Of a DNA stretch of 64,000 nucleotides, positions 1-7,726 are shown piece by piece; position 1 is the first letter of the stretch, and each line of letters begins with the position of its first letter. The translations under genes and the position numbers were made by a program. The DNA is taken from NCBI GenBank assembly GCA_016721625.1, contig JADKHR010000001.1, forward strand, positions 2,418,001-2,482,000. The letters are read 5' to 3'. The notes under the pieces are model-generated. The model was not told the origin of the DNA and searched no databases. It saw only the letters and a program-made list of their open reading frames with translations. The stretch comes from Elusimicrobiota bacterium (GTDB lineage: Bacteria > Elusimicrobiota > Elusimicrobia > FEN-1173).

Positions 1-329
1 TTAAAACATTGCTCAAAGCGGCCTGGGATTATCAGCGCGCCACCGGCCGGGGCCGCGTGACGTTTGAATACATTTTGATCAAGGGCGTGAACGATTCGGT
101 CCGAGAGGCTCAACGGTTGGCCAACCTGCTCCGAAGCAAGAAGGCCTGGGTCAATTTGATCGCCTACAACCCCGTGGCGGGGGTGCCTTACGAGGCGCCG
201 GACGAGGCGTCCGTGCGCGCTTTCGCGAAGGTGTTGGGGGAGCGGGCCCTGTTCGTTCGGGTTCGCAAGCCCCAAGGCACCGATATCGCCGCGGGTTGCG
301 GCCAGTTAGGCGAGGCGCGTTCTCTGTGA
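1..329 (+). CDS. rlmN: 23S rRNA (adenine-2503-C2)-methyltransferase RlmN, C-terminal part
   Basis: This is the 3' end of a gene whose start lies outside the window; the frame is open from base 3. The visible ~108 residues match the RlmN C-terminus: YILIKGVNDS (end of the radical SAM barrel), a segment reading NLIAYNPV, then VRKPQGTDIAAGCGQL. The last stretch holds the conserved cysteine (in AAGCGQL) that carries the transient methyl group. RlmN methylates A2503 of 23S rRNA and A37 of some tRNAs using two SAM molecules. The iron-sulfur CxxxCxxC motif is not in view. The position before a PASTA protein and rpe resembles the rlmN-phosphatase-PASTA kinase-rsgA-rpe order known from Firmicutes. Confidence 0.9.
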   Translation, partial: KTLLKAAWDYQRATGRGRVTFEYILIKGVNDSVREAQRLANLLRSKKAWVNLIAYNPVAGVPYEAPDEASVRAFAKVLGERALFVRVRKPQGTDIAAGCGQLGEARSL

Positions 330-402
330 CAAACTCGAAAAAAGTTTCTTTCCGTTCCTCGCCTCGCGGCGGCATTTTTTACTCTTAAGAGAGGGTATTT
401 CC

Positions 403-1455
403 ATGTCTCCTGACTATCCCAATATTCCAGACGATACACCCCCTGGTTCCCTGAAAGACGATCGCTTGGCCGCCCTCGCCCATCGATTAGGGACGAAGGG
501 AGCCCGCTTCCGGCTCAGTTCCTTGGCGTTGTTCGTTTTTCTCTTTATCGTGGCCGCCCTGGCCTCGGTTTTGGCTCTTCATTGGGCTGTTTCCGGTTTT
601 CTTCATTCGCGGAAAAACGTTACCGTGCCGGACCTCACGGGGAAAAATCTGGAGCAGGCCCTGGACCTTCTTTCTCCCCAAGGGCTCGGGCTCACCAAAG
701 AGGCCGTCCAGTTCGATGAAAGTTCGCCGCCGGGAGCCATTCTCCGTCAAGCCCCGCCGCCTGGGCTCCAAGTGCGGGAGGGAAAAATCGTCCGCGTGAC
801 CCTTTCTTCGGGCGGGCAGGTCCTTTTCATTCCCGACCTCACGGCGGTGACCATCACCGAAGCCCAAAACCGCCTTCGGGCGGCGGGGCTCGCGTTGGGA
901 GCCGTCACCCAGGTCTATTCCATCGAGAAAGCGGCGGGCATCGTCATCGAGCAGAACCCGGCTTCCAACGGCGTCGCTCACCGCAACGCCATGGTGGACC
1001 TCCGGGTCTCCAAAGGTCCGCCGCCCGAGGGAACCGTGTTGATGCCGGACTTCGTTAACCGCCCCTACGCCCAGGCCCGCCAGTGGGCCGAGGACCAACA
1101 CATTTCCCCCGACGTGAAAGAGGAGCTGACCGCCGCTTTTCTCCCCGGGCTGGTGATTCGACAGACGCCGGCCCCCGATTCGACCGTTGCGGAAAAAACC
1201 GCCATCCATTTCGTCGTGGCCCGTTCTTCCAGCGCGCAATCCCAAGACGTCGTCATGGTCCGTTATCAAGTGCCGGAAGGGTCGGATCGGGTCACGGTCC
1301 GCGTCGTGCTTCGCGACGACGGAGGGGAACGCGAGGTCTTTTCCTCGGCTCAGGGAGGAGGTTCCGTTGTGGAGGTCCCCGTCTCGCCTCAAGGCGCCGC
1401 CCGGGCCCGGATTTTCGTGAACGGAGTTTTGGTGGAGGAAAAACCCCTCCCGTGA
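403..1455 (+). CDS. Membrane-anchored PASTA-domain protein without a kinase domain
   Basis: A 350-residue protein. About 40 polar residues are followed by one strong membrane helix (residues ~45-70, LALFVFLFIVAALASVLALH) and then about three PASTA repeats outside the membrane. The first begins near residue 72 with VTVPDLTGKNLEQA, and later repeats begin IPDLTAVTITEAQ and MPDFVNRPYAQA. The last ~75 residues form a separate tail. PASTA domains bind muropeptides or beta-lactam-like ligands, so a cell-wall sensing or scaffold role is inferred. No Ser/Thr kinase domain is present, although PASTA repeats at this locus in Firmicutes belong to PrkC-type kinases. Its stop overlaps the rpe start (GTGA), so translation is probably coupled. 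Confidence 0.8.
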   Translation: MSPDYPNIPDDTPPGSLKDDRLAALAHRLGTKGARFRLSSLALFVFLFIVAALASVLALHWAVSGFLHSRKNVTVPDLTGKNLEQALDLLSPQGLGLTKEAVQFDESSPPGAILRQAPPPGLQVREGKIVRVTLSSGGQVLFIPDLTAVTITEAQNRLRAAGLALGAVTQVYSIEKAAGIVIEQNPASNGVAHRNAMVDLRVSKGPPPEGTVLMPDFVNRPYAQARQWAEDQHISPDVKEELTAAFLPGLVIRQTPAPDSTVAEKTAIHFVVARSSSAQSQDVVMVRYQVPEGSDRVTVRVVLRDDGGEREVFSSAQGGGSVVEVPVSPQGAARARIFVNGVLVEEKPLP

Positions 1456-2132
1456 ATCGTCCCCCTCTCATCGCGCCGTCCATCCTGTCCGCCGATTTCG
1501 CGCGCCTGGCCGAGGAGGTCCGTCGGGTGGAAAAGGCCGGCGCGGACTGGCTTCATGTGGACGTCATGGACGGCCATTTCGTGCCCAACCTGACCATCGG
1601 GCCGGTGGTGGTCCATTGGTTGAAGAAATGCACCCGTCTTCCGTTGGATGTCCACCTCATGATCGAACATCCCGAAAAATACATTCCCGATTTCGCCAAG
1701 GCCGGGGCCTGGAACATCACGGTCCATTGGGAAGCCTGCCGCCGACCGGCGGATGTGTTACGGTTGATCAAAAAACAGGGGTGTCGGGCGGGGATGTCAG
1801 TGCGGCCCCGCACGCCCATCGAAAAGGTGGCGCCCTATTTAAAAGAGTTGGATGTGGTTTTGGTCATGACGGTGGAGCCCGGATTCGGCGGCCAATCGTT
1901 CATGCCGGACATGCTTTCCAAGATCCGTTGGCTCCGGGAACGGAACACCAAGCTCAAAAGCTCCCACCAACCATGGATCGAAGTGGACGGCGGCATTAAC
2001 AACGAAACAGCCCCCCTCGCCGTCCACGCCGGGGCCGAGGTTCTGGTAGCCGGAAACGCCATTTTCGCCGCCAAAGACCCCGCCGCCGCCCTCCAAACCC
2101 TCCGCCACCGCGCTCAAACCCCTATCCTGTAA
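1452..2132 (+). CDS. rpe: Ribulose-phosphate 3-epimerase
   Basis: A 226-residue TIM-barrel protein, the usual Rpe length, interconverting ribulose 5-phosphate and xylulose 5-phosphate in the pentose phosphate pathway. Family signatures are visible: APSILSADF at the start, LHVDVMDGHFVPN (catalytic Asp and metal-binding His), DVHLMIEHPE, MTVEPGFGGQSF and EVDGGIN. The GTG start at 1452 is chosen because homology begins right after it. It overlaps the PASTA gene stop by four bases. A longer in-frame extension upstream would run through the PASTA gene and has no support. Confidence 0.93.
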   Translation: MNRPPLIAPSILSADFARLAEEVRRVEKAGADWLHVDVMDGHFVPNLTIGPVVVHWLKKCTRLPLDVHLMIEHPEKYIPDFAKAGAWNITVHWEACRRPADVLRLIKKQGCRAGMSVRPRTPIEKVAPYLKELDVVLVMTVEPGFGGQSFMPDMLSKIRWLRERNTKLKSSHQPWIEVDGGINNETAPLAVHAGAEVLVAGNAIFAAKDPAAALQTLRHRAQTPIL

Positions 2133-2191
2133 TCCCCATTTTGGGTGATCGGGGCCTTGTGGTAAAATAGTTTAATAGTATAGGGCGTCCC

Positions 2192-2219
2192 TTAATGCTC
2201 TTAATGCCTCTAATGCCCT
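2192..2219. repeat. Three short tandem TAATGC units
   Basis: Three imperfect 9-10 base units (TTAATGCTC, TTAATGCCT, CTAATGCCC) lie in the gap between rpe and the AsmA-like gene, which are convergent. No hairpin or T-run terminator is evident here, and no gene is seen in the ~100 base gap. Confidence 0.4.
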
Positions 2220-2234
2220 TGAGTGAACGTGGGA

Positions 2235-4898
2235 TTATTTCTTTTTGAAGAGACGCTCGAGGGCTTGGCCGGCGGCCTCTCCGAGGGGGTCTTTGGCGGG
2301 GGCGTCGTTCGAGGAGGGGGCCTTCTTCGGGTCGGGGGAACGGTCGGGTTTTCCTTTCCAGCCGCCGATGGCTTTTTTCAGGATGTCTTGGGCGGCCCGG
2401 CGGACCGTGTCCCGGTAATCCACTTTGACTTTGGGGTCGCCCAAGGGGCCCTTGAGCGAGGCTTCGATGGTGGGGCGGCCGTCCTCGGCGGTGATCCAGT
2501 CGCCGACGCTTCCCCGGACCGAGCCGGGGGGGAGCTTCAATTGCAGGGTGAGGTCCGAATCCAGGTCTCCCAGGCGGACCCGGCCTTTCGCGAGAAAGTC
2601 CGTTTGGTCGCTGTCCAGCGTGAAAGTCTTGATGTCGGCCAGTCCCCGGGTGACGACGAACTGGCCGGCCAATTTTTGGTAGGTGATCTCCGCCCCTTCG
2701 CGGCCCATGAGTTTGTTGATCTTCTTCGCCACCGGGACGTCGGTGATCTCCCCCGAGGCGGCGGTGACGGAGGCCGTGCCGGATAGAACCGAGAGGTCGG
2801 GGCCCACGTCCCGGAGGTTCCAGTTGAATTGAAAGTTCCGCCCGAGATAGTGGGGGTGGGTGATTTCGCCGATGCGGAACACCCCGGCGGCGCGGGCGAT
2901 GGGCGCCGGGCTGGGGCGCGGCGGGGTTTTAGCCGCCGTGGGGGAAGTCTTCGAGGGCGTGGTCGTGGGAGAGAAGGCCTTCAGCACCTTGTCCACTTCC
3001 AGGCGCGCCCAATCGCCGTCCAGAAAGATCGCGGGTCGTTCCCCGTTATCGACCCGGGCGTTCAGGGTGAAAGGCGAGCCGAAGGCTTTCCCGCTCAATC
3101 CGTGCACCGACGCCTGTTGGCGATTGAAATCCACTCGTCCCGCCAGTTCGGAGAGTTCCACCCCGGGGACGGGGGTCACGGCGGTTTTCCGCAACCGTAC
3201 CTGGCCTAGGACGCGGGGGTCGGTGGCCGGGCCGCTGATGTCGGCGTGGAGGGCCGCCTCGCCCCGAAGTTTGAACTCGGCCAAGGACGGCAGGATGGTT
3301 CCCAAACGGGACAGGTCCAGGGGGTCTCCGTCGATGCGAAGGGACATGGTTTGCGTGCCCCGGGGCTCTTCCACTTCGCCGCTGAGTTTCAAAACCCCGG
3401 CGGCGGTCCGGCAGGTGGCCGATGAAATTTGGATGTCCTGTTGGTCGATCCAACGGCCGGCGGCCGTGATCTGGAGGGGGCTCCCTTCCGTTTTACGGAA
3501 AGATTCCCCGTAGCTCCCCTGAAGGGATTGGCCCTCCGCCGTCAAGTCGAAGGCCAGGTTCGAAGGGACCCCCTGCAGTTCCGCCGTGAGCCCCAATGCG
3601 CCCTCCAGGCGGAGCGGCGCGGGCCAGGGGCCGCCGGGACGAAGCTGGAGCGCAGGAGCGCGAAGATCTAAAAAGAGCTCCGGCGCTCCCGTTTCGCTGT
3701 GGGCGGATCCGGTAAGCGTGAGCGGGACCGCGGCGGGTTTTTCCAACCAGCCCTCGTAAGCGACGACGGCCTCGTCAGCGGCCACCTCGCCGGAGATTTT
3801 CCATTGGGCTCCGAAGGCTTCCGCCTCCCATCGGCCCGTGAGGGGGCCCGCCATGGACAGGCCGGGCGCCAGGGGGCTGTTTTGCACGCGGATGGTTTTG
3901 GGGTCCAGGCGGATCCCATGGCGGTCGCCCCCGGGGGCTAGTGTGGAATGACTGGAGAGGGCGCCGGAAACGGCGATGCCTTTGTTTTGAGCGTCGAAGG
4001 TTCCCTCGGCGGTCAGACTGGCGGAGGAGGCGCGGATCTTCCATCGGCCGGAAAGCGTGGCTTGTTTCAGCGGGTCGGGAAGGAGGACCATCGGTTCAAT
4101 GTCTTCGGCGGCCAAGGGTGAAAACGCGAGCGTGACCTCCGCCTGGGGCGACGGGAGGGGCGTCAACGTTCCGGAAAGCTCCAGGGATGAGGACCCGAGC
4201 CGGAGGGTGAACCGTTCCAGGGAGATTTCGTGGTTTCCCGTGGGGGACATCCGAGCGTTCATCGCCAGCGGGCCGGCCCATCGGGTCTTGGCCCGCACCA
4301 CCTCGATGTTTCCTTTGACCCGAAGGCCGAAGGGGTCCGTGAGAGAAAAACCGGCCAGCCGCGCGTCCAGGGCATGGACCCCGACGGTGAGGTCCAACAC
4401 GTCGTCTTCGAGGGTGAACTCTCCCTCCGTCAGGGCGGCCCGGGCGATGAGGAGTTCCATGGCGCGGGCGGTTCCGCCTCCCGAGCCCGGCGGGCCCGCT
4501 GGGGCTTGGGCGAGATCGGAGAAATTGAAGGTTCCGTCGGCGGCGCGGTGAACCCGCACGCGGGGACGTTCGAGGTCGATGGATCGCACAAGGATCCGGT
4601 GAGAGAGGAGCGGCAGGAGCCTCGGCAAGATGCGGGCGCGCCCCACCTCAACAAAGGTTCCCGCGGAAAAGTCCGGCGATTCGGAAATCCGCACGCCTTC
4701 CAACTCCAAGCCCCGCACCAGGCTGACGTTGGCGCCGGCGATTTCCACCTGGCGGCCCAGCCTCGCGCCCAATTTTTCCGCCGCCAATCGGCGGATCCGT
4801 TCCGGCGGGTAGCTGTGCCGCAACCAAACTCCCATGCCCGTGAGCGCCGCGAGACCGATCAAGGCCAGGACGGCCATCCATTTGAGGAACCGTTTCAT
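2235..4898 (-). CDS. AsmA-family envelope protein
   Basis: An 887-residue protein with an N-terminal membrane anchor (residues ~5-26, WMAVLALIGLAALTGMGVWL) followed directly by the AsmA pattern YPPERIRRLAAEKLGARLGR and a long beta-rich periplasmic region. The C-terminal third holds the AsmA_2-like segment with repeated 'GLADIKTFTLDSDQTDF...GRVRLGDLDSDLTLQLKLP', then a lysine-rich low-complexity tail. AsmA/TamB-like proteins are thought to form bridges that move phospholipid between the membranes of Gram-negative bacteria; for this protein that role is inferred. The start ATG overlaps the stop of the small upstream gene (4895-4898), so the two form an operon read leftward. Confidence 0.8.
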   Translation of the reverse strand: MKRFLKWMAVLALIGLAALTGMGVWLRHSYPPERIRRLAAEKLGARLGRQVEIAGANVSLVRGLELEGVRISESPDFSAGTFVEVGRARILPRLLPLLSHRILVRSIDLERPRVRVHRAADGTFNFSDLAQAPAGPPGSGGGTARAMELLIARAALTEGEFTLEDDVLDLTVGVHALDARLAGFSLTDPFGLRVKGNIEVVRAKTRWAGPLAMNARMSPTGNHEISLERFTLRLGSSSLELSGTLTPLPSPQAEVTLAFSPLAAEDIEPMVLLPDPLKQATLSGRWKIRASSASLTAEGTFDAQNKGIAVSGALSSHSTLAPGGDRHGIRLDPKTIRVQNSPLAPGLSMAGPLTGRWEAEAFGAQWKISGEVAADEAVVAYEGWLEKPAAVPLTLTGSAHSETGAPELFLDLRAPALQLRPGGPWPAPLRLEGALGLTAELQGVPSNLAFDLTAEGQSLQGSYGESFRKTEGSPLQITAAGRWIDQQDIQISSATCRTAAGVLKLSGEVEEPRGTQTMSLRIDGDPLDLSRLGTILPSLAEFKLRGEAALHADISGPATDPRVLGQVRLRKTAVTPVPGVELSELAGRVDFNRQQASVHGLSGKAFGSPFTLNARVDNGERPAIFLDGDWARLEVDKVLKAFSPTTTPSKTSPTAAKTPPRPSPAPIARAAGVFRIGEITHPHYLGRNFQFNWNLRDVGPDLSVLSGTASVTAASGEITDVPVAKKINKLMGREGAEITYQKLAGQFVVTRGLADIKTFTLDSDQTDFLAKGRVRLGDLDSDLTLQLKLPPGSVRGSVGDWITAEDGRPTIEASLKGPLGDPKVKVDYRDTVRRAAQDILKKAIGGWKGKPDRSPDPKKAPSSNDAPAKDPLGEAAGQALERLFKKK

Positions 4899-5269
4899 CG
4901 GGGGGCCTTCAAATAGCGGGCCTTTATCTCCCGCTGAAACCCGGTCAAATCAGCCAGGGCGGCGTTGAAGGTTTTTCGGGTTTCCGCCTGGTTCGCGCTA
5001 TCGGCGGCCCGCACGGCTTCCAAGGCGAGCTCCGCGGCCGTTACTCGTTCTTGCAAGCCTTCCAGGTCCGCCTCGATCTTGAACCGGCTGTGGGCGCTGT
5101 CGGCTTCGAGCTGTGTTTTGACCCGGCGGGCTTCCGCTTCGCGGGCCTGAAGCCGAAGGGAAAGTTCATTCACGGGCTCCAGGGGTTCGGTTTCCGTCGG
5201 CGCGGGGGCGCCTCGCCCGCAGGCGAAGAGAAGACAGAGAACCAGGAGGAAAGCTCGCGGGAAGGACAC
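4895..5269 (-). CDS. Small exported coiled-coil protein, possible lipoprotein
   Basis: A 124-residue product with GTG start. The N-terminus is a short signal peptide (FPRAFLLVLCLLFACG) with a cysteine at residue 17; LLFAC is close to, but not a perfect match for, a lipobox. The remainder is strongly charged and heptad-like (residues ~35-115, many Glu/Ala/Arg), suggesting a coiled coil. It lies upstream of and overlaps the AsmA-like gene, so an envelope function with that protein is inferred. No named family is recognised. Confidence 0.6.
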   Translation of the reverse strand: MSFPRAFLLVLCLLFACGRGAPAPTETEPLEPVNELSLRLQAREAEARRVKTQLEADSAHSRFKIEADLEGLQERVTAAELALEAVRAADSANQAETRKTFNAALADLTGFQREIKARYLKAPR

Positions 5270-5312
5270 GGCCGCACCATTTTACCATTTGATCCGACGG
5301 GACGAGCGAACT

Positions 5313-5324
5313 ATACATATGTAT
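5313..5324. promoter_or_regulatory. 12-base perfect palindrome between divergent genes
   Basis: ATACATATGTAT is a perfect palindrome in the ~115 base gap between the leftward lipoprotein-AsmA operon and the rightward nuclease-like/recQ pair. It sits in an A+T-rich patch where promoters for both directions are expected. A regulator site is possible; there is no direct proof. Confidence 0.3.
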
Positions 5325-5385
5325 GGTAATATAGCGGCGACCCCGAGAGGGGCGGCATTTTTGGATGGTTCGCAGGGAGGCAACC

Positions 5386-6081
5386 ATGAATTGGCTTTCG
5401 GATCAGGTGGTGGCGGCGGCCCAGGCCGTGGAGGCGGCGGGGGGAACGGTTCGGAATTTTAAGCAGGCGGTGGCGGAACGGTTTTCGGATACGCCAGTCA
5501 CCGATTGGGAAATTCTTTTTTGGACGCGAGGGGTTAAGCGGGGCCTCATCACCCTCAACAGCCACTGGTTCCGGCTCGGGTCGGGGCGTCAAACCTCGGT
5601 GGGCCTTTTCGTGCGGAACGAAGCGGGGCTCATCGTCGGTCTCCGTCGGGAAGCCATCACCCAGGCGGCGGTCTACGCCGCCCTCGTCACCCATTACGGA
5701 TACCACCGGCGGCACGTGCGGTTTGAATTGGATTTTCTGGACGTGGCCCTTCAAGACGCCGCCGGCCAGGTGACCCTCTACGCCGAAACCAAAGCGTCGG
5801 ATCGGGTGCTGGAACGCCTGGTGGGGGACCTGACCGCTGGTTTCAAGGACGGTCTCCCGTTCCTGGAACTGGCGGAAGGCCAAAAGCCGCCCGACGCGTT
5901 CCAAAAAGCCGCCCATATATTACGGAATCGTCCGGCCCACTTTTGGGCCGTCTCCCCGGGCCTACGCCTGGCTTTCACCGTGGACTATCTCGGGGTTGGG
6001 TTCCGGTTGGTCCCCGCCGCCGACATTCCGTTCCACCGGGACGCGGATCTTTTTTCGCTCGTGGAAACCTTTTCCCGATGA
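5386..6081 (+). CDS. Uncharacterised protein with PD-(D/E)XK nuclease-like pattern
   Basis: A 231-residue protein. The ATG at 5386 is preferred over an ATG at 5365 because GGGAGG at 5375-5380 is well placed before it. No family is recognised by name. Residues ~85-150 follow the layout of PD-(D/E)XK nucleases: a helix with a glutamate (REAITQAAVYAALVTHYGY), a strand with acidic residues (VRFELDFLDVAL), a turn, then a strand ending YAETKAS, where ETK would be the (D/E)xK motif. The stop overlaps the start of recQ (ATGA at 6078-6081), so the two are translationally coupled. A nuclease-helicase partnership is inference. Confidence 0.5.
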   Translation: MNWLSDQVVAAAQAVEAAGGTVRNFKQAVAERFSDTPVTDWEILFWTRGVKRGLITLNSHWFRLGSGRQTSVGLFVRNEAGLIVGLRREAITQAAVYAALVTHYGYHRRHVRFELDFLDVALQDAAGQVTLYAETKASDRVLERLVGDLTAGFKDGLPFLELAEGQKPPDAFQKAAHILRNRPAHFWAVSPGLRLAFTVDYLGVGFRLVPAADIPFHRDADLFSLVETFSR

Positions 6082-7616
6082 CCTCGGTGGCCGCCATCCC
6101 TCAAACCCCTTTCGAGGTTCTTCGCCAGACGTTTGGCTATGAAAGTTTCCGGCCCGGGCAGGAGAAGATCATCCAAACCGTGTTGGGCGGGCGGGACTGC
6201 ATCGGGGTGATGCCGACGGGGGCGGGCAAGTCCATCACCTTCCAAATTCCGGCCAAGATTCTGCCGGGCACGGTGCTCGTGATTTCGCCGCTCCTTTCTT
6301 TGATGAAGGACCAGGTGGACGGGCTACTGCAGGACGGGTTTCGGGCCACGGCCATCAACTCCTCTTTGGATTTCGAGGAACGGCGGCGGAGGGTGGAGGG
6401 GTTTCGGCGGGGGGAATACGAGCTGGTGTATCTCGCGCCGGAAGCCTTGGACGGAAGCTTGCGCGGCCTTTTGCGGGACTGCCCCATCCGACTGCTGGTG
6501 GTGGACGAGGCCCATTGCATCAGCCAATGGGGGCATGAGTTCCGCCCGGCGTACCGAAGGCTCCAGGGATTGAAAAGCGAGCTGGGCGGCGTCCCGGTGT
6601 TGGCCTTGACCGCCACGGCCACCCGGGCGGTGGCCGCCGACATCATTCAACAACTGGGCATGGTCAAACCCGACGGATACAAGGGGTCGTTTTACCGCCC
6701 CAACCTCCACCTGACCTGCCGGAAAAAAGGGGAAGGCCGGAACACGCGGAAGGACATTTTATCCTTCGTTCAACATCGTCGGGGCCAATGCGGGATTGTT
6801 TACTGCCTCAGCCGGAAGTCGGTGGAGGCCACGGCGGATTACCTTCGGGCGCACGGCGTCCCCGCGCGGCCCTACCACGCGGGTCTCTCCGACCAGGAAC
6901 GGCAGAGGAACCAGGAGGCCTTCGCCCGGGACGAGGCCGAGGTCATCGTGGCCACGGTGGCTTTCGGCATGGGGATCGATAAATCCAACGTGCGTTACGT
7001 CATTCATCGGGACATGCCCAAGAGCCTGGAAAACTATTACCAGGAAATCGGCCGTGCCGGCCGGGACGGACTGCCCGCCGACTGCGTGCTCCTTTACTCT
7101 TGGGCGGACGTGATCAGCCACGAGCGGTTCCTCCAGGACGCCCAGGACCCCGCTCTCGCCGCCGCGTCCAAACGGAGGACCGTCCAAATGTTCGAATGGG
7201 CCGACCGGGCCGCCTGCCGGCACCAAGGCCTCACCGCCCATTTCGAGGAGAGGATGGAGGACTGCGGGACCTCCTGCGACGTCTGCCGGAAAACCACCCT
7301 GGACGATCTCCTGGGCCCGCCGATGAAATCGTTCCCGTCGTTAAAACCATCCCGCCGGCAGGAGCCGGCGGAGCGGGATTCCTTGTCGGAAGACGGGGAC
7401 GCTCTTTTCCAGCGGCTCAAAACCCTGCGCCGTTCCCTGGCCGACGCCCAGCGCGTGCCCGCCTACATCGTGTTCAGCGACGCCGTCCTCCTCCGCATGG
7501 CGGACCGCCGCCCGCAGACGCCCGAAGACCTCTTGGCCATCTCCGGCGTGGGCCCCGCCAAACTCGCCCGCTACGGCCAAGCCTTCTTGGAAGTTTTAAA
7601 CGCCGAAACGGCGTGA
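6078..7616 (+). CDS. recQ: RecQ-family ATP-dependent DNA helicase
   Basis: A 512-residue superfamily 2 helicase. The RecQ motif 0 is at residues ~12-28 (FGYESFRPGQEKII), Walker A is MPTGAGKS (~45), the DEAH box with aromatic-rich loop is VVDEAHCISQWGHEFRP (~140), and motif VI is QEIGRAGRDG. The zinc-binding cysteines occur as C-R-H then CGTSCDVC (~375-405), and the C-terminus (~430-512) looks like an HRDC domain with a helix-hairpin signature SGVGPAKLARYG. The winged-helix RQC region is very short or absent, as in compact RecQ proteins. RecQ unwinds 3'-5' at forks and in recombination. ATG at 6078 overlaps the preceding stop; a longer upstream in-frame extension lies in the neighbour and is rejected. 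Confidence 0.92.
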   Translation: MTSVAAIPQTPFEVLRQTFGYESFRPGQEKIIQTVLGGRDCIGVMPTGAGKSITFQIPAKILPGTVLVISPLLSLMKDQVDGLLQDGFRATAINSSLDFEERRRRVEGFRRGEYELVYLAPEALDGSLRGLLRDCPIRLLVVDEAHCISQWGHEFRPAYRRLQGLKSELGGVPVLALTATATRAVAADIIQQLGMVKPDGYKGSFYRPNLHLTCRKKGEGRNTRKDILSFVQHRRGQCGIVYCLSRKSVEATADYLRAHGVPARPYHAGLSDQERQRNQEAFARDEAEVIVATVAFGMGIDKSNVRYVIHRDMPKSLENYYQEIGRAGRDGLPADCVLLYSWADVISHERFLQDAQDPALAAASKRRTVQMFEWADRAACRHQGLTAHFEERMEDCGTSCDVCRKTTLDDLLGPPMKSFPSLKPSRRQEPAERDSLSEDGDALFQRLKTLRRSLADAQRVPAYIVFSDAVLLRMADRRPQTPEDLLAISGVGPAKLARYGQAFLEVLNAETA

Positions 7617-7668
7617 GAGAGGACCGGAGAATAAATGATCATTTCTTTTTAGCCTTGGGAAGCGTTTT

Positions 7669-7692
7669 CCCTCTCCCGCTGGCGGGAGAGGG
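7669..7692. repeat. 24-base GC-rich palindrome, copy 1
   Basis: The sequence starts CCCTCTCCCGC and ends GCGGGAGAGGG, giving an 11-bp stem with a TG centre. It lies between the convergent recQ and rlmD-like genes. A nearly identical copy is at 22423-22446 after lptB. It could act as a bidirectional transcription terminator or as a REP-type dispersed repeat. Confidence 0.65.
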
Positions 7693-7726
7693 GGGGTATT
7701 CGTCGGTAAATTTAAAAAGTGAAGAG

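Noticed and set aside
487..1392. A 301-codon minus-strand frame over the PASTA gene
   Set aside because: Composition is that of the complement of a real gene; no motif.
2192..2219. TAATGC tandem units as a CRISPR-like or regulatory array
   Set aside because: Only three imperfect short units; no spacing or partner sequence to support a function.
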